DNA of 64,000 nt from a virus. Position numbers and translations under genes: made by a program. The DNA lies in IMG/VR virus record IMGVR_UViG_3300021963_000021, positions 124,001 to 188,000 of that record; one strand, given 5' to 3'. This document shows positions 52,740-61,864 of the stretch, piece after piece. Below the pieces are notes generated by a model that was given only the letters and a program-made list of their open reading frames with translations, had not been told where the DNA came from and ran no database searches. Each line of letters begins with the position of its first letter. Positions within the stretch are counted from its first letter, which is position 1.

Positions 52740-53062
52740 ACTGAAAAACTACTCCCACAACCACATGTAGATTGAGCGTTAGGATTTTTAATCACAAACT
52801 GACTGCCTTGTAATTCTTCTTTGTAATCTATTTCGGCTTCGTTCATATAGGTCATGCTCATTGAATCAATCAACACAACATGCTTTTCATCTAACGGTAT
52901 TTCCCAATCATCTTCATTCTTTACTTCGTCAAATGTAAAACCATATTGGAAACCAGAACAGCCGCCACCTTGAACAAAGGTGCGTAGCATTAAGTTAGGA
53001 TTGTTTTCTTCTAATAGAAGATCAAGTATTTTTGCTTTTGCTGATGCTGTTATCTCAACCAT
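52736..53062 (-). CDS. A-type iron-sulfur carrier (IscA/ErpA/HesB family)
   Basis: 108 aa, normal length. The three conserved cysteines are present: C35 ([11 protein letters not shown]) and C100-G-C102 ([11 protein letters not shown]). These carriers hand Fe-S clusters to target enzymes; the phage has at least two predicted radical SAM enzymes that need clusters. Overlaps the next gene upstream by 13 bases. Confidence 0.9.
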   Translation of the reverse strand: MVEITASAKAKILDLLLEENNPNLMLRTFVQGGGCSGFQYGFTFDEVKNEDDWEIPLDEKHVVLIDSMSMTYMNEAEIDYKEELQGSQFVIKNPNAQSTCGCGSSFSV

Positions 53063-53283
53063 TTATCATCCCCAATAGGTTTTTCTCCGGTCAGGTAAGG
53101 CTTACTGAACCATAATTTAAACCATTCTGGTGTGCCTGGTTTGATATTATGTTTCTTCATTAGCTCGCCTTTTTCGTTTCCAGTTATGCTGATGTTGCTA
53201 CCTTGTTCAATGGCATATGGTGTATATCCTTTGAACTCGTTAGTAATACCTGCTAACTTTTTTAGTTCACTTATCGGATCCAT
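53050..53283 (-). CDS. Small phage protein, probable head-associated
   Basis: 77 aa. N-terminal [13 protein letters not shown] resembles the starts of several small head-region proteins in marine T4-like phages; the C-terminus is Pro/Trp/Lys-rich ([15 protein letters not shown]). Overlaps both neighbours. Function unknown. Confidence 0.6.
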   Translation of the reverse strand: MDPISELKKLAGITNEFKGYTPYAIEQGSNISITGNEKGELMKKHNIKPGTPEWFKLWFSKPYLTGEKPIGDDKWLR

Positions 53284-53992
53284 CTGCTTTCTTATGGCTC
53301 TTGTAGCCTTTGTTTTTCATTGACCATGCTAGGGCAAAAGGATTGTCTATGTCTTTATGTTTCTTCATAGCTTTAACTGTGCCTTTAAAACCTGGAGGTG
53401 CTTTTTCACCTAATGCGCCTTTGATATCACCTTTAGCTAATTTCTTCAGCGGCCCGCCAATATCTTTGGCAATCTTCTGACCTATTGTCTTAGGTTCAGC
53501 AGCTTTTTTTGCTAACTTTTGCTCAGCACGATCAGCACGGTAGTTAATTTCTGCTTCACGAGATTTTGCCATGGCGTCTTTATATTCCTGACTTGTTTCA
53601 GCAATGCTTTCTGTTGCTGGCTCACCGGTAACATGAACAGTCCACTTCTTACCAGTAGCAGCAGATTTTTTATCAGCCCATGCTTTTAATTGTTGATAGT
53701 GGGCTTTTTCACGATAGTCGTCGGCATACGTTCCACGTCCTGCAAATACTTTCCATTTTTTACCGTTGATGTAGACAGCAAAGTTATTTGGCGGTTCTGT
53801 ATTGCCTTCGTCCCAATCTTCTGGATCTCTGGCCTCTGCTACTTCTTTATTCTTATGCTTAACATCGCCTTGCTTGGCAGCTTTCTTTTTATCTTTGTGT
53901 GCGCCAGCACCGCTTTTGACAGCGTTCTTAGCTACAAAGTTACGTGGCTTTGGAGGTTCTTTCTTTTCAAAAATAAGATCTTTAATTTTCAT
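53267..53992 (-). CDS. Lys/Ala-rich phage protein, probable head-associated
   Basis: 241 aa, very rich in Lys and Ala. N-terminal KPRNFVAKNAVKSGAGAHKD and KKKAAKQGDVKHKNKE are a known basic pattern near capsid genes of marine myoviruses. A folded section with NFAVYINGKKWKVFAGRGTY follows, then a charged helix. No catalytic motif. Probably a structural or DNA-associated protein (inference). Confidence 0.65.
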   Translation of the reverse strand: MKIKDLIFEKKEPPKPRNFVAKNAVKSGAGAHKDKKKAAKQGDVKHKNKEVAEARDPEDWDEGNTEPPNNFAVYINGKKWKVFAGRGTYADDYREKAHYQQLKAWADKKSAATGKKWTVHVTGEPATESIAETSQEYKDAMAKSREAEINYRADRAEQKLAKKAAEPKTIGQKIAKDIGGPLKKLAKGDIKGALGEKAPPGFKGTVKAMKKHKDIDNPFALAWSMKNKGYKSHKKADGSDK

Positions 53993-53993
53993 A

Positions 53994-54878
53994 TTAATAT
54001 TTTCCTATATCTATTTCACGGCCTCTGCCTATAGGACGCTTACCTTGTTTTTCTTTAAACCGGTTATACTGAGCTAATGCTCGTATTTTTGCTTCCATAG
54101 CTCCTGCCTTGTACAAGACGTACTCAATGTTTTCATAGTTTCCATATTTAAGAAATTCTAATATGGACTCGAACTGTTTATTTAAACTCGATACTAGGGC
54201 CTGCTCGTTCCAAGTCCCCATGCCACCGTCAGGTCTAATCTCTACACCTTTTTCTGGATTGTTAACTAACACAGCTTCATCGGCCATGTCTTCTTTAATT
54301 TTTAATCCCATTCTTACTGCCTTATAGAGTTCGTCTGACAAATTACCAGCGCCTGTTACTTGAGCAAACGTTTCAGGATCATTGCTTCTTGCTGCGTTAC
54401 GAGCTGCGCTGGCACTAATGCCTGTTAGCCCTTCGCCGTCTGGATCTCTGTCACCACTAGATACTAGGTTGATGCTGTCAAATTGATAAACACCGTGAGC
54501 TGATTCGACGCCGTTATATTTTTCTAACAGCTCTCTAAAACTCTCAAGTCTATCAGAACCTGCGACAACTGTTACATTTCTATAACCTTCGTTATACAAC
54601 ATAACAGAAATTTTCATTATGGTATTGATGCTAGCATCGTCTGATATGTGTGATGCGTGTTGCGGAAACATTGACTTTAGAAATTTCACTTTGGTAGCAA
54701 AATCTAAAGGATTATCTTTCTTTGGTGTTTGAGCAGGGCTAACAAATATTCTATAATTTTTATTAGTCTGTGCTAGAGTGTCAAACACTGCTCCGTGACC
54801 AATCGTAGGAGGATTCATTCTGCCAAAGCAGAAAGCAATAGAATCATCCTTGGCTTCGAACAGGTGTCTTAATCTCAT
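53994..54878 (-). CDS. Nucleotidylyltransferase (HxGH/TxGH type)
   Basis: 294 aa. The motif T25-I-G-H28 (GRMNPPTIGHGAVFDTL) and a later GISASAARNAA (matching ISxTxxR) define the nucleotidylyltransferase fold of NMN adenylyltransferases and cytidylyltransferases. Residues ~200-294 are a charged helical extension. It would transfer NMP to a phosphate, releasing PPi; NAD synthesis or lipid/sugar activation cannot be told apart. Overlaps the upstream gene by 4 bases. Confidence 0.75.
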   Translation of the reverse strand: MRLRHLFEAKDDSIAFCFGRMNPPTIGHGAVFDTLAQTNKNYRIFVSPAQTPKKDNPLDFATKVKFLKSMFPQHASHISDDASINTIMKISVMLYNEGYRNVTVVAGSDRLESFRELLEKYNGVESAHGVYQFDSINLVSSGDRDPDGEGLTGISASAARNAARSNDPETFAQVTGAGNLSDELYKAVRMGLKIKEDMADEAVLVNNPEKGVEIRPDGGMGTWNEQALVSSLNKQFESILEFLKYGNYENIEYVLYKAGAMEAKIRALAQYNRFKEKQGKRPIGRGREIDIGKY

Positions 54879-55231
54879 CGATCATATGCTCCAGAGTCAA
54901 TATGATTTTTTTGTTCATCGGCAAATCGTTGAGCAACACTCTTTAATAGATCATCTGTAAAAATTTTATCTTTAATGTCATTTAGATCAAATTTCTTAAC
55001 ATAGATGTCTAGACATTTCTTTACAGGCTCCATGTAATACTTTGATGCTGGATCTTCTGAGTGTAGATCTTCTTGATGCTTTTTAATAGCAGGGAAGAAG
55101 TGTGTAGACAACAGGTCGTTGTCGTTGTCGATGAAGAATTTTAAATCGCCTGCGTAATCGACGTCTTGATCAAGGCGTTTGTCTTTGGTCTCTGATGGTA
55201 CCTCAAATAATTCATTCAATAACATTACCAA
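54875..55231 (-). CDS. Conserved phage protein, unknown
   Basis: 118 aa, acidic and helical (DLKFFIDNDNDLLSTHFFPA, KCLDIYVKKFDLNDIKDKI). No motif. Coupled to the nucleotidylyltransferase by a 4-base overlap and to the upstream gene by 7 bases. Confidence 0.6.
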   Translation of the reverse strand: MVMLLNELFEVPSETKDKRLDQDVDYAGDLKFFIDNDNDLLSTHFFPAIKKHQEDLHSEDPASKYYMEPVKKCLDIYVKKFDLNDIKDKIFTDDLLKSVAQRFADEQKNHIDSGAYDR

Positions 55232-56001
55232 CTCCTACAAGACCAATAACGTGCTTTCCAACGTGGGCCTGGATTTTTACAATTATGACGAGCTCTAAAA
55301 GACTTGCGTCTCTTAGGATTAGATTTTTTAATACGCATGTTCTTATCGCCAAAGTTTACTTTGACAATATTACCGTTAGGCTTGCGTACATATACTTTTG
55401 ATTTCTTTACATCGCCTGGAAGTTTTTTACCTAGCGGAACATTCTTTCCGTGATATTCTGCTTCTTCCATGCTACATTCTTTCAGACCGTGTACTGGGCA
55501 ACTTTCTCCCAACGGTGTGTGATTACATTCTGCTTCTTCATTTGTAGGTACACAATTAGGAACAGTTTTTCCACCCTTCTTCTTAGTACCGACTGGCTTG
55601 TAGCCTTTCCAGCAAGGATTTTCTGTTCTAAGGCTTTCTGTTAGACCGCCATCTAGAAAACGCACACCTTCTGATTCTAAATATTGAATTGCTTGATCAT
55701 CTAATTCAACAACTATACCATCTTCTGTAAAGCCAACTATTTCTGTACCGATCTCGAAATCTTCAGAAAAGCTAAATCCTATGCTGTCGCCTAGTGCTAG
55801 TCCTTTGGACTTGGCTTCTCTATCTAGGTCAGCTTTACGTTGTAAAATTGCTTGGGAAATTTCAGGGTCTTCAGCAGCAACAGGATCCGTCTGTAGATCT
55901 TGTAGTGCTTTCTTTTTTGCTTCGTAATCGCCCTTAGGGTCTTTGGGATTTAGAGCAGTTTCTTTTATAATGCTGTCTAGTTTATCCAGAATGTCACGCA
56001 T
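55225..56001 (-). CDS. Phage protein with Cys-rich middle and basic C-terminal domain
   Basis: 258 aa. Helical N-terminus, a beta domain (DSIGFSFSEDFEIGTEIVGF), a Cys-rich stretch (NPCWKGYKPVGTKKKGGK, ECNHTPLGESCPVHGLKEC), then a strongly basic domain (RKPNGNIVKVNFGDKNMRI, SFRARHNCKNPGPRWKARY) of the DUF5872 kind. Probably DNA- or capsid-associated. CGAGGAAC lies upstream of the ATG. Confidence 0.65.
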   Translation of the reverse strand: MRDILDKLDSIIKETALNPKDPKGDYEAKKKALQDLQTDPVAAEDPEISQAILQRKADLDREAKSKGLALGDSIGFSFSEDFEIGTEIVGFTEDGIVVELDDQAIQYLESEGVRFLDGGLTESLRTENPCWKGYKPVGTKKKGGKTVPNCVPTNEEAECNHTPLGESCPVHGLKECSMEEAEYHGKNVPLGKKLPGDVKKSKVYVRKPNGNIVKVNFGDKNMRIKKSNPKRRKSFRARHNCKNPGPRWKARYWSCRSW

Positions 56002-56025
56002 AGTATGTTCCTCGAGATCATACTA

Positions 56026-56033
56026 TATTTAGC
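56026..56033 (-). promoter_or_regulatory. Promoter-like octamer GCTAAATA
   Basis: GCTAAATA on the - strand, in the 44-base gap upstream of the gene starting at 56001. The predicted 20-nt leader contains CTCGAGGAAC, a good ribosome-binding site. Two mismatches from TATAAATA. Confidence 0.35.
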
Positions 56034-56045
56034 TAGATTTTATGC

Positions 56046-56381
56046 TTAGTGATTATAACGGATTTCGCGGATAGTACCTTCTTCTAAGGTCCCTGTAGTG
56101 CGTAACCACACGAAATTTCCGTTGATGTTTTGATAGTATGATGAATTATCAAATACTGTGCTGTCCCCGCCTAGTTCGTAGACTGTAAACCAATCGGTTT
56201 CTGTTGGATCTAGTGCTAGAGTAGCCTGTATTTTAATAGTGCCTTTAAAGGCATCCACAAGAAAAACGACAGTATGTAGACCGTCGCCTAGGTTATAGTA
56301 GCCGTCACCTTTTTGCTTTTCGCTGGTGAAATCGCCTACTGTGCTGGTTTGTGCTAATAATTGAACGCTGTTTGCTGGCAT
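56046..56381 (-). CDS. Putative small beta-rich structural protein
   Basis: 111 aa, all-beta in character (GDGYYNLGDGLHTVVFLVDAF, then ITIKIQ-like strands and NFVWLRTTG). There is only one Met, so the start at 56381 is fixed. No Shine-Dalgarno sequence; a late-promoter octamer lies 6 nt upstream. Probably a small virion protein. Confidence 0.65.
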   Translation of the reverse strand: MPANSVQLLAQTSTVGDFTSEKQKGDGYYNLGDGLHTVVFLVDAFKGTIKIQATLALDPTETDWFTVYELGGDSTVFDNSSYYQNINGNFVWLRTTGTLEEGTIREIRYNH

Positions 56382-56385
56382 ACTA

Positions 56386-57054
56386 CTATTTATCTACAAC
56401 TTTATAATCATAGACAGCACCTACTATGTCTCCACACCGTAGTTTTAACATCAGCAATGATTTTTCATCCTCGGCCATGATGTATCTGCGATCCCAATTC
56501 CATCCGGTTACAATAAACCATTGCGCAGTAGTATCAGTTATGTGTAAATTGCTTTGACTTTTAATCCATTTAACGGTTTCTGCTTTTTGCTGCGAGTCTT
56601 TGATCTTATGAGGTGCTAAAAACACCTTGTGTTTAAAGCGTCCTTCTGGATATTTGTTAACTATTATCACATTTCTGCTTTTTAATAGATCTTCTGTGCC
56701 TTCTGCTGGGCTAAACACCGAAGTTATATGGTCTGGATGTGTAGTCAGTAGTTTCTGTAATAGTTCTTTTTTGTCAGTATACACATCGAGCATGGCCGAT
56801 TCTAGTCTTATTTGAAAGTCTTCTTTAGGAAGACTATCTAAAAAATAAGCCATGTCTATGATAACTTCGGAGTTAAGGCGGATATCTGTGTGGAAAGACC
56901 CCTTCCACCTAAGCATTCTGTCTGGAGGATCAGTAATATATGCCTGTAATTTATCTAGTGTGCGTTCTCTTAGCACACTAACACCAGGAATACGGTAAGT
57001 GACCTTGTAGGGCCACTTACGATAAAACAATTTTTTAGTTTGTTTGTGTTTCAT
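56386..57054 (-). CDS. Conserved phage protein of unknown function
   Basis: 222 aa from the ATG at 57054 (230 aa if the Met-Met at 57078 is used). Basic N-terminus (KHKQTKKLFYRKWPYKVTYR) and mixed alpha/beta body with ITSVFSPAEGTEDLLKSRNV. No known motif. Overlaps the 3' end of clpA by 20 bases, so it is coupled to it. Confidence 0.6.
   Translation of the reverse strand: MKHKQTKKLFYRKWPYKVTYRIPGVSVLRERTLDKLQAYITDPPDRMLRWKGSFHTDIRLNSEVIIDMAYFLDSLPKEDFQIRLESAMLDVYTDKKELLQKLLTTHPDHITSVFSPAEGTEDLLKSRNVIIVNKYPEGRFKHKVFLAPHKIKDSQQKAETVKWIKSQSNLHITDTTAQWFIVTGWNWDRRYIMAEDEKSLLMLKLRCGDIVGAVYDYKVVDK
56387..56394 (-). promoter_or_regulatory. T4-type late promoter octamer GATAAATA
   Basis: GATAAATA on the - strand overlaps the stop codon of the upstream gene. 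Six nt after it lies the ATG at 56381, the same arrangement as at 50379. Confidence 0.5.
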
Positions 57055-59377
57055 TGGTAAGCAGATTTGCTCCATCATTGATTCTACGTTGATGCTTTAA
57101 TGCTCGTTTTTCATACTTGCTTAATTCATCACCGAGATTTTTAATTTCAAATGAAAGTTTATCATCAATGACTGTGACAAATACACGGCCGCCTTCTTTT
57201 AGCTCACCAAACAGCATTTTACGACTTAACGGACTTTTGAGTTCGTTGTCAATTAAACGTGACAGCGGTCTTGCGCCCATCTTGCTGTTGTAACCATTCT
57301 TAGCTAACCAGTCTCTTGATTCTTCATTTAACACAATCTCAACATACTTGTCTTTGATCTGTGTGTTAAGCTCACGAATAAACTTGTCAACAATGATTCT
57401 AACGGTGTCTACAGACAGTTTGCCGAACTTGACAATGGCATCTAAACGATTGCGGAATTCAGGAGCAAAATATTTCTTAACTGCCTTAACGTCCTCGCCT
57501 TCTTTGTCTAATTCGCCAAAGCCGATTGTATTCTTTTCGTTGTCAGCGGCACCTAAGTTTGAAGTCATAATTAGAATACAGTTACGACCGTCTGCTTGTT
57601 TGCCATTTGACCCTGTTACAAATCCATTATCCATGAACTGTAATAGGATGTTTGAAACATCGGGATGAGCCTTTTCGATCTCATCTAACAACAGAATAGC
57701 GTTTGGCGTTTCTTGTAACTTGGTAATCAGTTGTCCAGCGTTATCTTCAAAGCCGACGTAGCCCGGGGGAGCACCGATTAGACGTGCTACACTGTGTTTC
57801 TCTTGATATTCACTCATATCAAAACGCAGTAACGGCATTGCCATTTTTTCCGATAGCTGTTTAGCAGTTTCTGTTTTGCCTGTACCAGTTGGCCCAACGA
57901 ATAAGAAGCAACCGATTGGTTTGTTAGGATTTTTCATTCCTGCTTGTGCTACAAAGATCTTGTCTAGTAGATTTGAAATAGCATCGTCTTGACCAAACAC
58001 TGAGTTTTTAAGATTAGATTCTAAGTCAACGAGATTCTTGCTTTCTTTTTCAGACACAGTTTCAAACGGCATCTTAGTCATTTTGCTGACTTCGAACATT
58101 ATCTGTTCAATGTCTACAAAATTAATTCCTTCGCCCTGTGTTTCATCGTCTTTGATTTTGTATCTAGCACAGGCACAGTCGATAATGTCAATGGCCTTGT
58201 CTGGCAATTTCTTATCTGGCATATACTTGACACTCATCTTAACAGCGTTCTCGACAGCAGCATCGGTAATGCGTACTTTGTGATGTTGCTCGTAATAGCG
58301 TTTAATTCCTTTGAGAATCTTAACAGCTAGCTCTGGAGTAGGCTCGTCAACAGTAACACGCTGGAATCTGCGCATTAGGGCACGATCCTTTTCAAAGTGC
58401 TTGCGATATTCTTCCCAAGTAGTTGACGCAATGACTTTCATAGTTCCTTTGGTCAACATGGGCTTGAGCATATTTGCCAAGTCGTTAGCTGAACCATTGG
58501 CAGCACCTGCTCCGTTCATCATATGTGCTTCGTCAATGAACAGCACGACCTTACCTTTGCGTTCAAGGGCAGCGATAACTGCTTTAAGTCGTTCTTCGAA
58601 ATCACCGCGGTACTTGCTGCCGGCTAGCAGTGCTGAGATGTCTAATGTGTATACAATATGATCTTGTATAAATTTAGGAACCTTTCTTTCGAAGATCTTG
58701 CGAGCAAGTCCTTCTGCGATAGCAGTCTTACCGACACCTGGTTCACCGATCAACAGTACATTGCTCTTCGATCGCCTTGCTAGAATTAATTGTATATCTT
58801 CTAGTTCTTGTTCACGGCCAATTACAGGGTCAATCTTCTTTTGTTTTGCCATTAAACTAAGGTTAGTACAATAGGCATTTAGGATTTTATCAAGTTGGTT
58901 TGGGTTCAATGTTTTAACAGCGTTTTCTGGTTCTTCGGAATTTTCAAATTTTTCTTGGTAATACTCGATAAACTTTTCTTTGACAACGCCTGCCTTAGTT
59001 AGATAGTAATAGGAAAAACTTTTCTTTTCAGATAGGATAGAAATTAAGACATCTTGTACTTCAATTTTTTGACGCCCACTAAACAACACCTGTGTAAAGC
59101 TACGATTAAGCACACGTTCTACAGATGCTGTACGTTTAGGTTTTACGCCAGGTTGTGAAGTTTTAATTTCGCTGAGATTAGTTTTTAAAAACTGTTCTAG
59201 ATTTGCTTTAATAAAATCACAGTTGGCACCGTAATCTAGAAGTTCTTTAAAAGTTTCTTCGTCACACATCACAGCAAATACTAGATGCTCGAGTGTTACG
59301 TATTCGTGCTCTAGCTTTTGCGCAATGTCAATAGCTCTTTCAAAAATGGCTTGTAATTTATCGCTTGGTTCTAGCAT
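57035..59377 (-). CDS. clpA: ClpA-like AAA+ unfoldase
   Basis: 780 aa (E. coli ClpA 758). N-domain (residues ~1-145), first AAA+ module with Walker A GEPGVGKT (211-218) and Walker B VLFIDEAHM (~278-286), second module with GPTGTGKT (495-502) and LLLDEIEKAHPD. An I-G-F tripeptide (618-620, NTIGFGE) lies at the position of the loop with which ClpA (IGL) and ClpX (IGF) bind ClpP, so it should dock onto a host ClpP. No clpP is in the window. It unfolds and feeds substrates for degradation. Next to def and dnaJ, with 1- and 11-base junctions. Confidence 0.93.
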   Translation of the reverse strand: MLEPSDKLQAIFERAIDIAQKLEHEYVTLEHLVFAVMCDEETFKELLDYGANCDFIKANLEQFLKTNLSEIKTSQPGVKPKRTASVERVLNRSFTQVLFSGRQKIEVQDVLISILSEKKSFSYYYLTKAGVVKEKFIEYYQEKFENSEEPENAVKTLNPNQLDKILNAYCTNLSLMAKQKKIDPVIGREQELEDIQLILARRSKSNVLLIGEPGVGKTAIAEGLARKIFERKVPKFIQDHIVYTLDISALLAGSKYRGDFEERLKAVIAALERKGKVVLFIDEAHMMNGAGAANGSANDLANMLKPMLTKGTMKVIASTTWEEYRKHFEKDRALMRRFQRVTVDEPTPELAVKILKGIKRYYEQHHKVRITDAAVENAVKMSVKYMPDKKLPDKAIDIIDCACARYKIKDDETQGEGINFVDIEQIMFEVSKMTKMPFETVSEKESKNLVDLESNLKNSVFGQDDAISNLLDKIFVAQAGMKNPNKPIGCFLFVGPTGTGKTETAKQLSEKMAMPLLRFDMSEYQEKHSVARLIGAPPGYVGFEDNAGQLITKLQETPNAILLLDEIEKAHPDVSNILLQFMDNGFVTGSNGKQADGRNCILIMTSNLGAADNEKNTIGFGELDKEGEDVKAVKKYFAPEFRNRLDAIVKFGKLSVDTVRIIVDKFIRELNTQIKDKYVEIVLNEESRDWLAKNGYNSKMGARPLSRLIDNELKSPLSRKMLFGELKEGGRVFVTVIDDKLSFEIKNLGDELSKYEKRALKHQRRINDGANLLTNETQTN

Positions 59378-59378
59378 A

Positions 59379-59873
59379 TCACCTTCTCTTTTTAATTTTC
59401 TTCATTGCTAAGTCTAACTTCATCTTACTAACTCTGTCAACAAAACAGATGCCCTCTAAATGATCATACTCATGTTGAAAACATTTTGCTAGGTATCCGT
59501 CCATCTTGACTTCGTGTATGTTGCCTTTGCTGTCTTGATATTCTGCTCGAATCCAAGCAGGTCGTTTTACCATCAACCACATTCCGGGAAAACTCAAACA
59601 ACCTTCTTTGTCCATCTTTGTTTCTTCGCTGTGTTCTAGGATCACAGGATTAAACAACGCAAAAGGTTCTGGAAATCCTGTTATGTTTTTACTGCCCATA
59701 ACAAACACACGTTTAGCAAGTCCTATTTGATTTGCTGCTAGACCAATACCTCCGTTGGCTAACATAAAATCTACCATTTCTTTTTCTAGTTGCTCAGCAT
59801 CACCGTCTGTGCCGAACTCCCAAGGAGTGCTAGCTGAGGTTAAACTTTCGTGTATACCTAATTTATATTCCAT
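59379..59873 (-). CDS. def: Peptide deformylase
   Basis: 164 aa. All three motifs are present: G-I-G-L-A-A-N-Q (42-49), E-G-C92-L-S, and Q-H134-E135-Y-D-H138 (metal ligands C92, H134, H138). Removes formyl from N-terminal fMet of new proteins. The C-terminal basic tail is longer than in short phage deformylases. Overlaps dnaJ by 11 bases. Confidence 0.95.
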   Translation of the reverse strand: MEYKLGIHESLTSASTPWEFGTDGDAEQLEKEMVDFMLANGGIGLAANQIGLAKRVFVMGSKNITGFPEPFALFNPVILEHSEETKMDKEGCLSFPGMWLMVKRPAWIRAEYQDSKGNIHEVKMDGYLAKCFQHEYDHLEGICFVDRVSKMKLDLAMKKIKKRR

Positions 59874-60684
59874 TTTTGGCTTGTTCTAATAGCTGTTTTT
59901 GATTTTCGTTTAGATTCTTGGGTATTTTAACTTTTACTCTTATTAAAAGATTACCCCTGACTCCACTTTTATGATGAGGAATGCCTTCTCCTCTACAACT
60001 TAATACAGTTTCCGGTTGTGTGCCCGGAGGAATACCTATAGTAAAAGTTTTATTATCTATAGATGTTATAGTCATTTCAGAACCTAATAATGCTTCCCAG
60101 ACAGATATCTCATGTTCACAGATTAAGTTAACGCCTTCTCTCTTAAATTTTGGATGGGGTCTAACTCTAACTGTTACTATTAAATCGCCTGGAGCAAATT
60201 TAGGTTGACTATGGTCGCCCATTCCTGGGTAACGTATCTGTACATTATCATCAATGCCTACTGGAATATTAATAGATACCAGTTTTCGTTGTCCGTTGCG
60301 GAAAGTAACTTCGGCATTAAGTTCTTTGCCGGTCATTACATCTTCTAGGCCAATTTCAACATGAGCACCTATGTTACTATTTCTTGGCTGTGCCTGTTGG
60401 AAACCAAATCCAAACTGTGGCCCGCCAAAGAACGTAGAAAATATTCCATCGTCACCAAATTGGCTGCTAAACCCTCCAGCACCGCCAAAGGGATTTGGGC
60501 TATCGTATTCTGCTCTTTTTTGATCATCGCTAAGAGTAGCATACGCTTCTTGTATTTCTTGAAACTTTGCGGGGTCTCCGCCGCGGTCAGGATGATGCTT
60601 CATCGCTAATTTGCGATAAGCTGATTTTATTTCATCTGATGTTGCTGAGGCAGAAACGCCTAATACTTTATAATAATCCATCAT
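59863..60684 (-). CDS. dnaJ: DnaJ-like co-chaperone (type II)
   Basis: 273 aa. J domain with HPD at 31-33 ([10 protein letters not shown]), a Gly/Phe-rich linker ([14 protein letters not shown]), and the two-barrel C-terminal domain ([14 protein letters not shown]...[19 protein letters not shown]); no zinc-finger cysteines, as in CbpA. Stimulates a DnaK ATPase; no dnaK is here, so it must work with the host's. Start could be Met1 or Met2 (60684 or 60681). Confidence 0.93.
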   Translation of the reverse strand: MMDYYKVLGVSASATSDEIKSAYRKLAMKHHPDRGGDPAKFQEIQEAYATLSDDQKRAEYDSPNPFGGAGGFSSQFGDDGIFSTFFGGPQFGFGFQQAQPRNSNIGAHVEIGLEDVMTGKELNAEVTFRNGQRKLVSINIPVGIDDNVQIRYPGMGDHSQPKFAPGDLIVTVRVRPHPKFKREGVNLICEHEISVWEALLGSEMTITSIDNKTFTIGIPPGTQPETVLSCRGEGIPHHKSGVRGNLLIRVKVKIPKNLNENQKQLLEQAKNGI

Positions 60685-60689
60685 ATATT

Positions 60690-60718
60690 ATTTTAGTATC
60701 AGGCGTCAGGTTTGTCAA
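60690..60718 (-). promoter_or_regulatory. Sigma70-like promoter upstream of dnaJ
   Basis: On the - strand, TTGACA (60718-60713), a 17-nt spacer, then TAAAAT (60695-60690). This is a near-consensus host promoter in a 46-base gap, expected to read dnaJ, def and clpA. Predicted start falls at the dnaJ ATG. Confidence 0.5.
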
Positions 60719-60730
60719 TGAATATTGACT

Positions 60731-61267
60731 CTATTTTTTAGATAATGAGCTTCTTCCAGGCATTCCTACTGGTGCTGTGGATTCTCCGAATCCTTCGGCT
60801 TTTGGTGATCCGAAAGGTTCTGGAGCCGCTGCTGTAGGTGTGCTTCCAAAGCCGCTTCCGCTAAACCCTGTTGTAGCTGGAGTTGTGGCTCCGAAGCTTG
60901 GGGTTGTCGCTGGTGCTGCTGGAGGTACGCTAAATGCTGAAGGCTGGCTCGATGGTAAGTTTGCTCCGCCATTGTTTGCTCCTGCTAATTTTTCTTGTGT
61001 ACGACCTAGTGCGGCAATACCAAGTACAGCACCCATTGCGATGTGGAATAGACCAGCACCTTGTAATGTCAATGGTTGCCATTGTGTAATTTGTGCTACG
61101 TGCATTACTGCCTGTAATGCGCTCCACAAGATGGGAAACAATACGAAGTCAAAGGCGCATACGCCCATGTACAACCAGCCCATCATTGGACGCCATTTGC
61201 TGTTCATCCAATCTTCTTTTTTCTTTTCACTGTCACTCATAGCTTGATATTCTTCTGCTGTTGGCAT
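60731..61267 (-). CDS. Holin (3TM-type family) with Gly/Pro/Ser/Thr-rich tail
   Basis: 178 aa. Residues ~25-90 carry hydrophobic segments (WLYMGVCAFDFVLFPILWSA; FHIAMGAVLGIAALG) in the pattern WRPMMGW...PLTLQGAGLFH of phage 3TM holins. Residues ~105-178 are a low-complexity tail (many FGS/TP/AP repeats). The holin triggers lysis by releasing the endolysin. AAAGGAGCGA lies before the ATG, as it does for the next gene upstream. Confidence 0.75.
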   Translation of the reverse strand: MPTAEEYQAMSDSEKKKEDWMNSKWRPMMGWLYMGVCAFDFVLFPILWSALQAVMHVAQITQWQPLTLQGAGLFHIAMGAVLGIAALGRTQEKLAGANNGGANLPSSQPSAFSVPPAAPATTPSFGATTPATTGFSGSGFGSTPTAAAPEPFGSPKAEGFGESTAPVGMPGRSSLSKK

Positions 61268-61285
61268 AATTCGCTCCTTTATTTT

Positions 61286-61846
61286 TTACATCCAAAGCAA
61301 CAAGCCCTGGGCACTTAATAGTACGCCAGCACCTGCTACTACAAAACTACCCCAGAACAGAGGCATGCTTACAGCAAGAATACTTGCCGATAGTAAAACG
61401 ATTGCTAATTGATATGCTGTTGACGCATAACCAATCCACGGTGAACGTGTTTTTGCTTCATCACGTTCTTTTTCTAACTTTGTTGCCTTTTCAGCTATCT
61501 CTTTCTTTTCAGCATCCATACGTGCTTTTTCTTCTAAGAGATGCTTTTTATTTTCGCCTGTTGCCTGTAATGCTGATGTTTCGTAGATAACGCCACGAAC
61601 GTTCTTTGCTTGATACCATGACCATTGATTGTTAGCTGAGATAGTATTGTTTAATACTGTGCTAGATAACTTACCACCATACCATGCGTTTAATGCCAGT
61701 AACAACGCAAACACGTTAATTACTAATCCTGCTTTGTCTTTGATTTTAGCTTCACGTTCACTGCGTGAACCTGGCGCTGGTTTTGGTGCGTCTGGATCTT
61801 TCGGTTGTTTGTTAAAAATATTTAGAACTGAATCTATTAATGCCAT
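61286..61846 (-). CDS. DUF4337-like membrane protein
   Basis: 186 aa. A Pro/Lys-rich start, a first TM (GLVINVFALLLALNAW), the family's signature NNQWSWYQAKNVRG, a charged coiled coil (KKHLLEEKARMDAEKKEIAE), then two TMs at the C-terminus. Function of the family is not known. Between holin and spanins, so possibly linked to lysis (inference). AAAGGAGCGA precedes the start. Confidence 0.75.
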   Translation of the reverse strand: MALIDSVLNIFNKQPKDPDAPKPAPGSRSEREAKIKDKAGLVINVFALLLALNAWYGGKLSSTVLNNTISANNQWSWYQAKNVRGVIYETSALQATGENKKHLLEEKARMDAEKKEIAEKATKLEKERDEAKTRSPWIGYASTAYQLAIVLLSASILAVSMPLFWGSFVVAGAGVLLSAQGLLLWM

Positions 61847-61864
61847 ATTCGCTCCTTTATGCGA

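Noticed and set aside
60777-61247. 156-codon + strand frame opposite the holin
   Set aside because: Antisense mirror of the Pro/Gly/Ser/Thr-rich holin tail; no ribosome-binding site and opposite to all neighbours.
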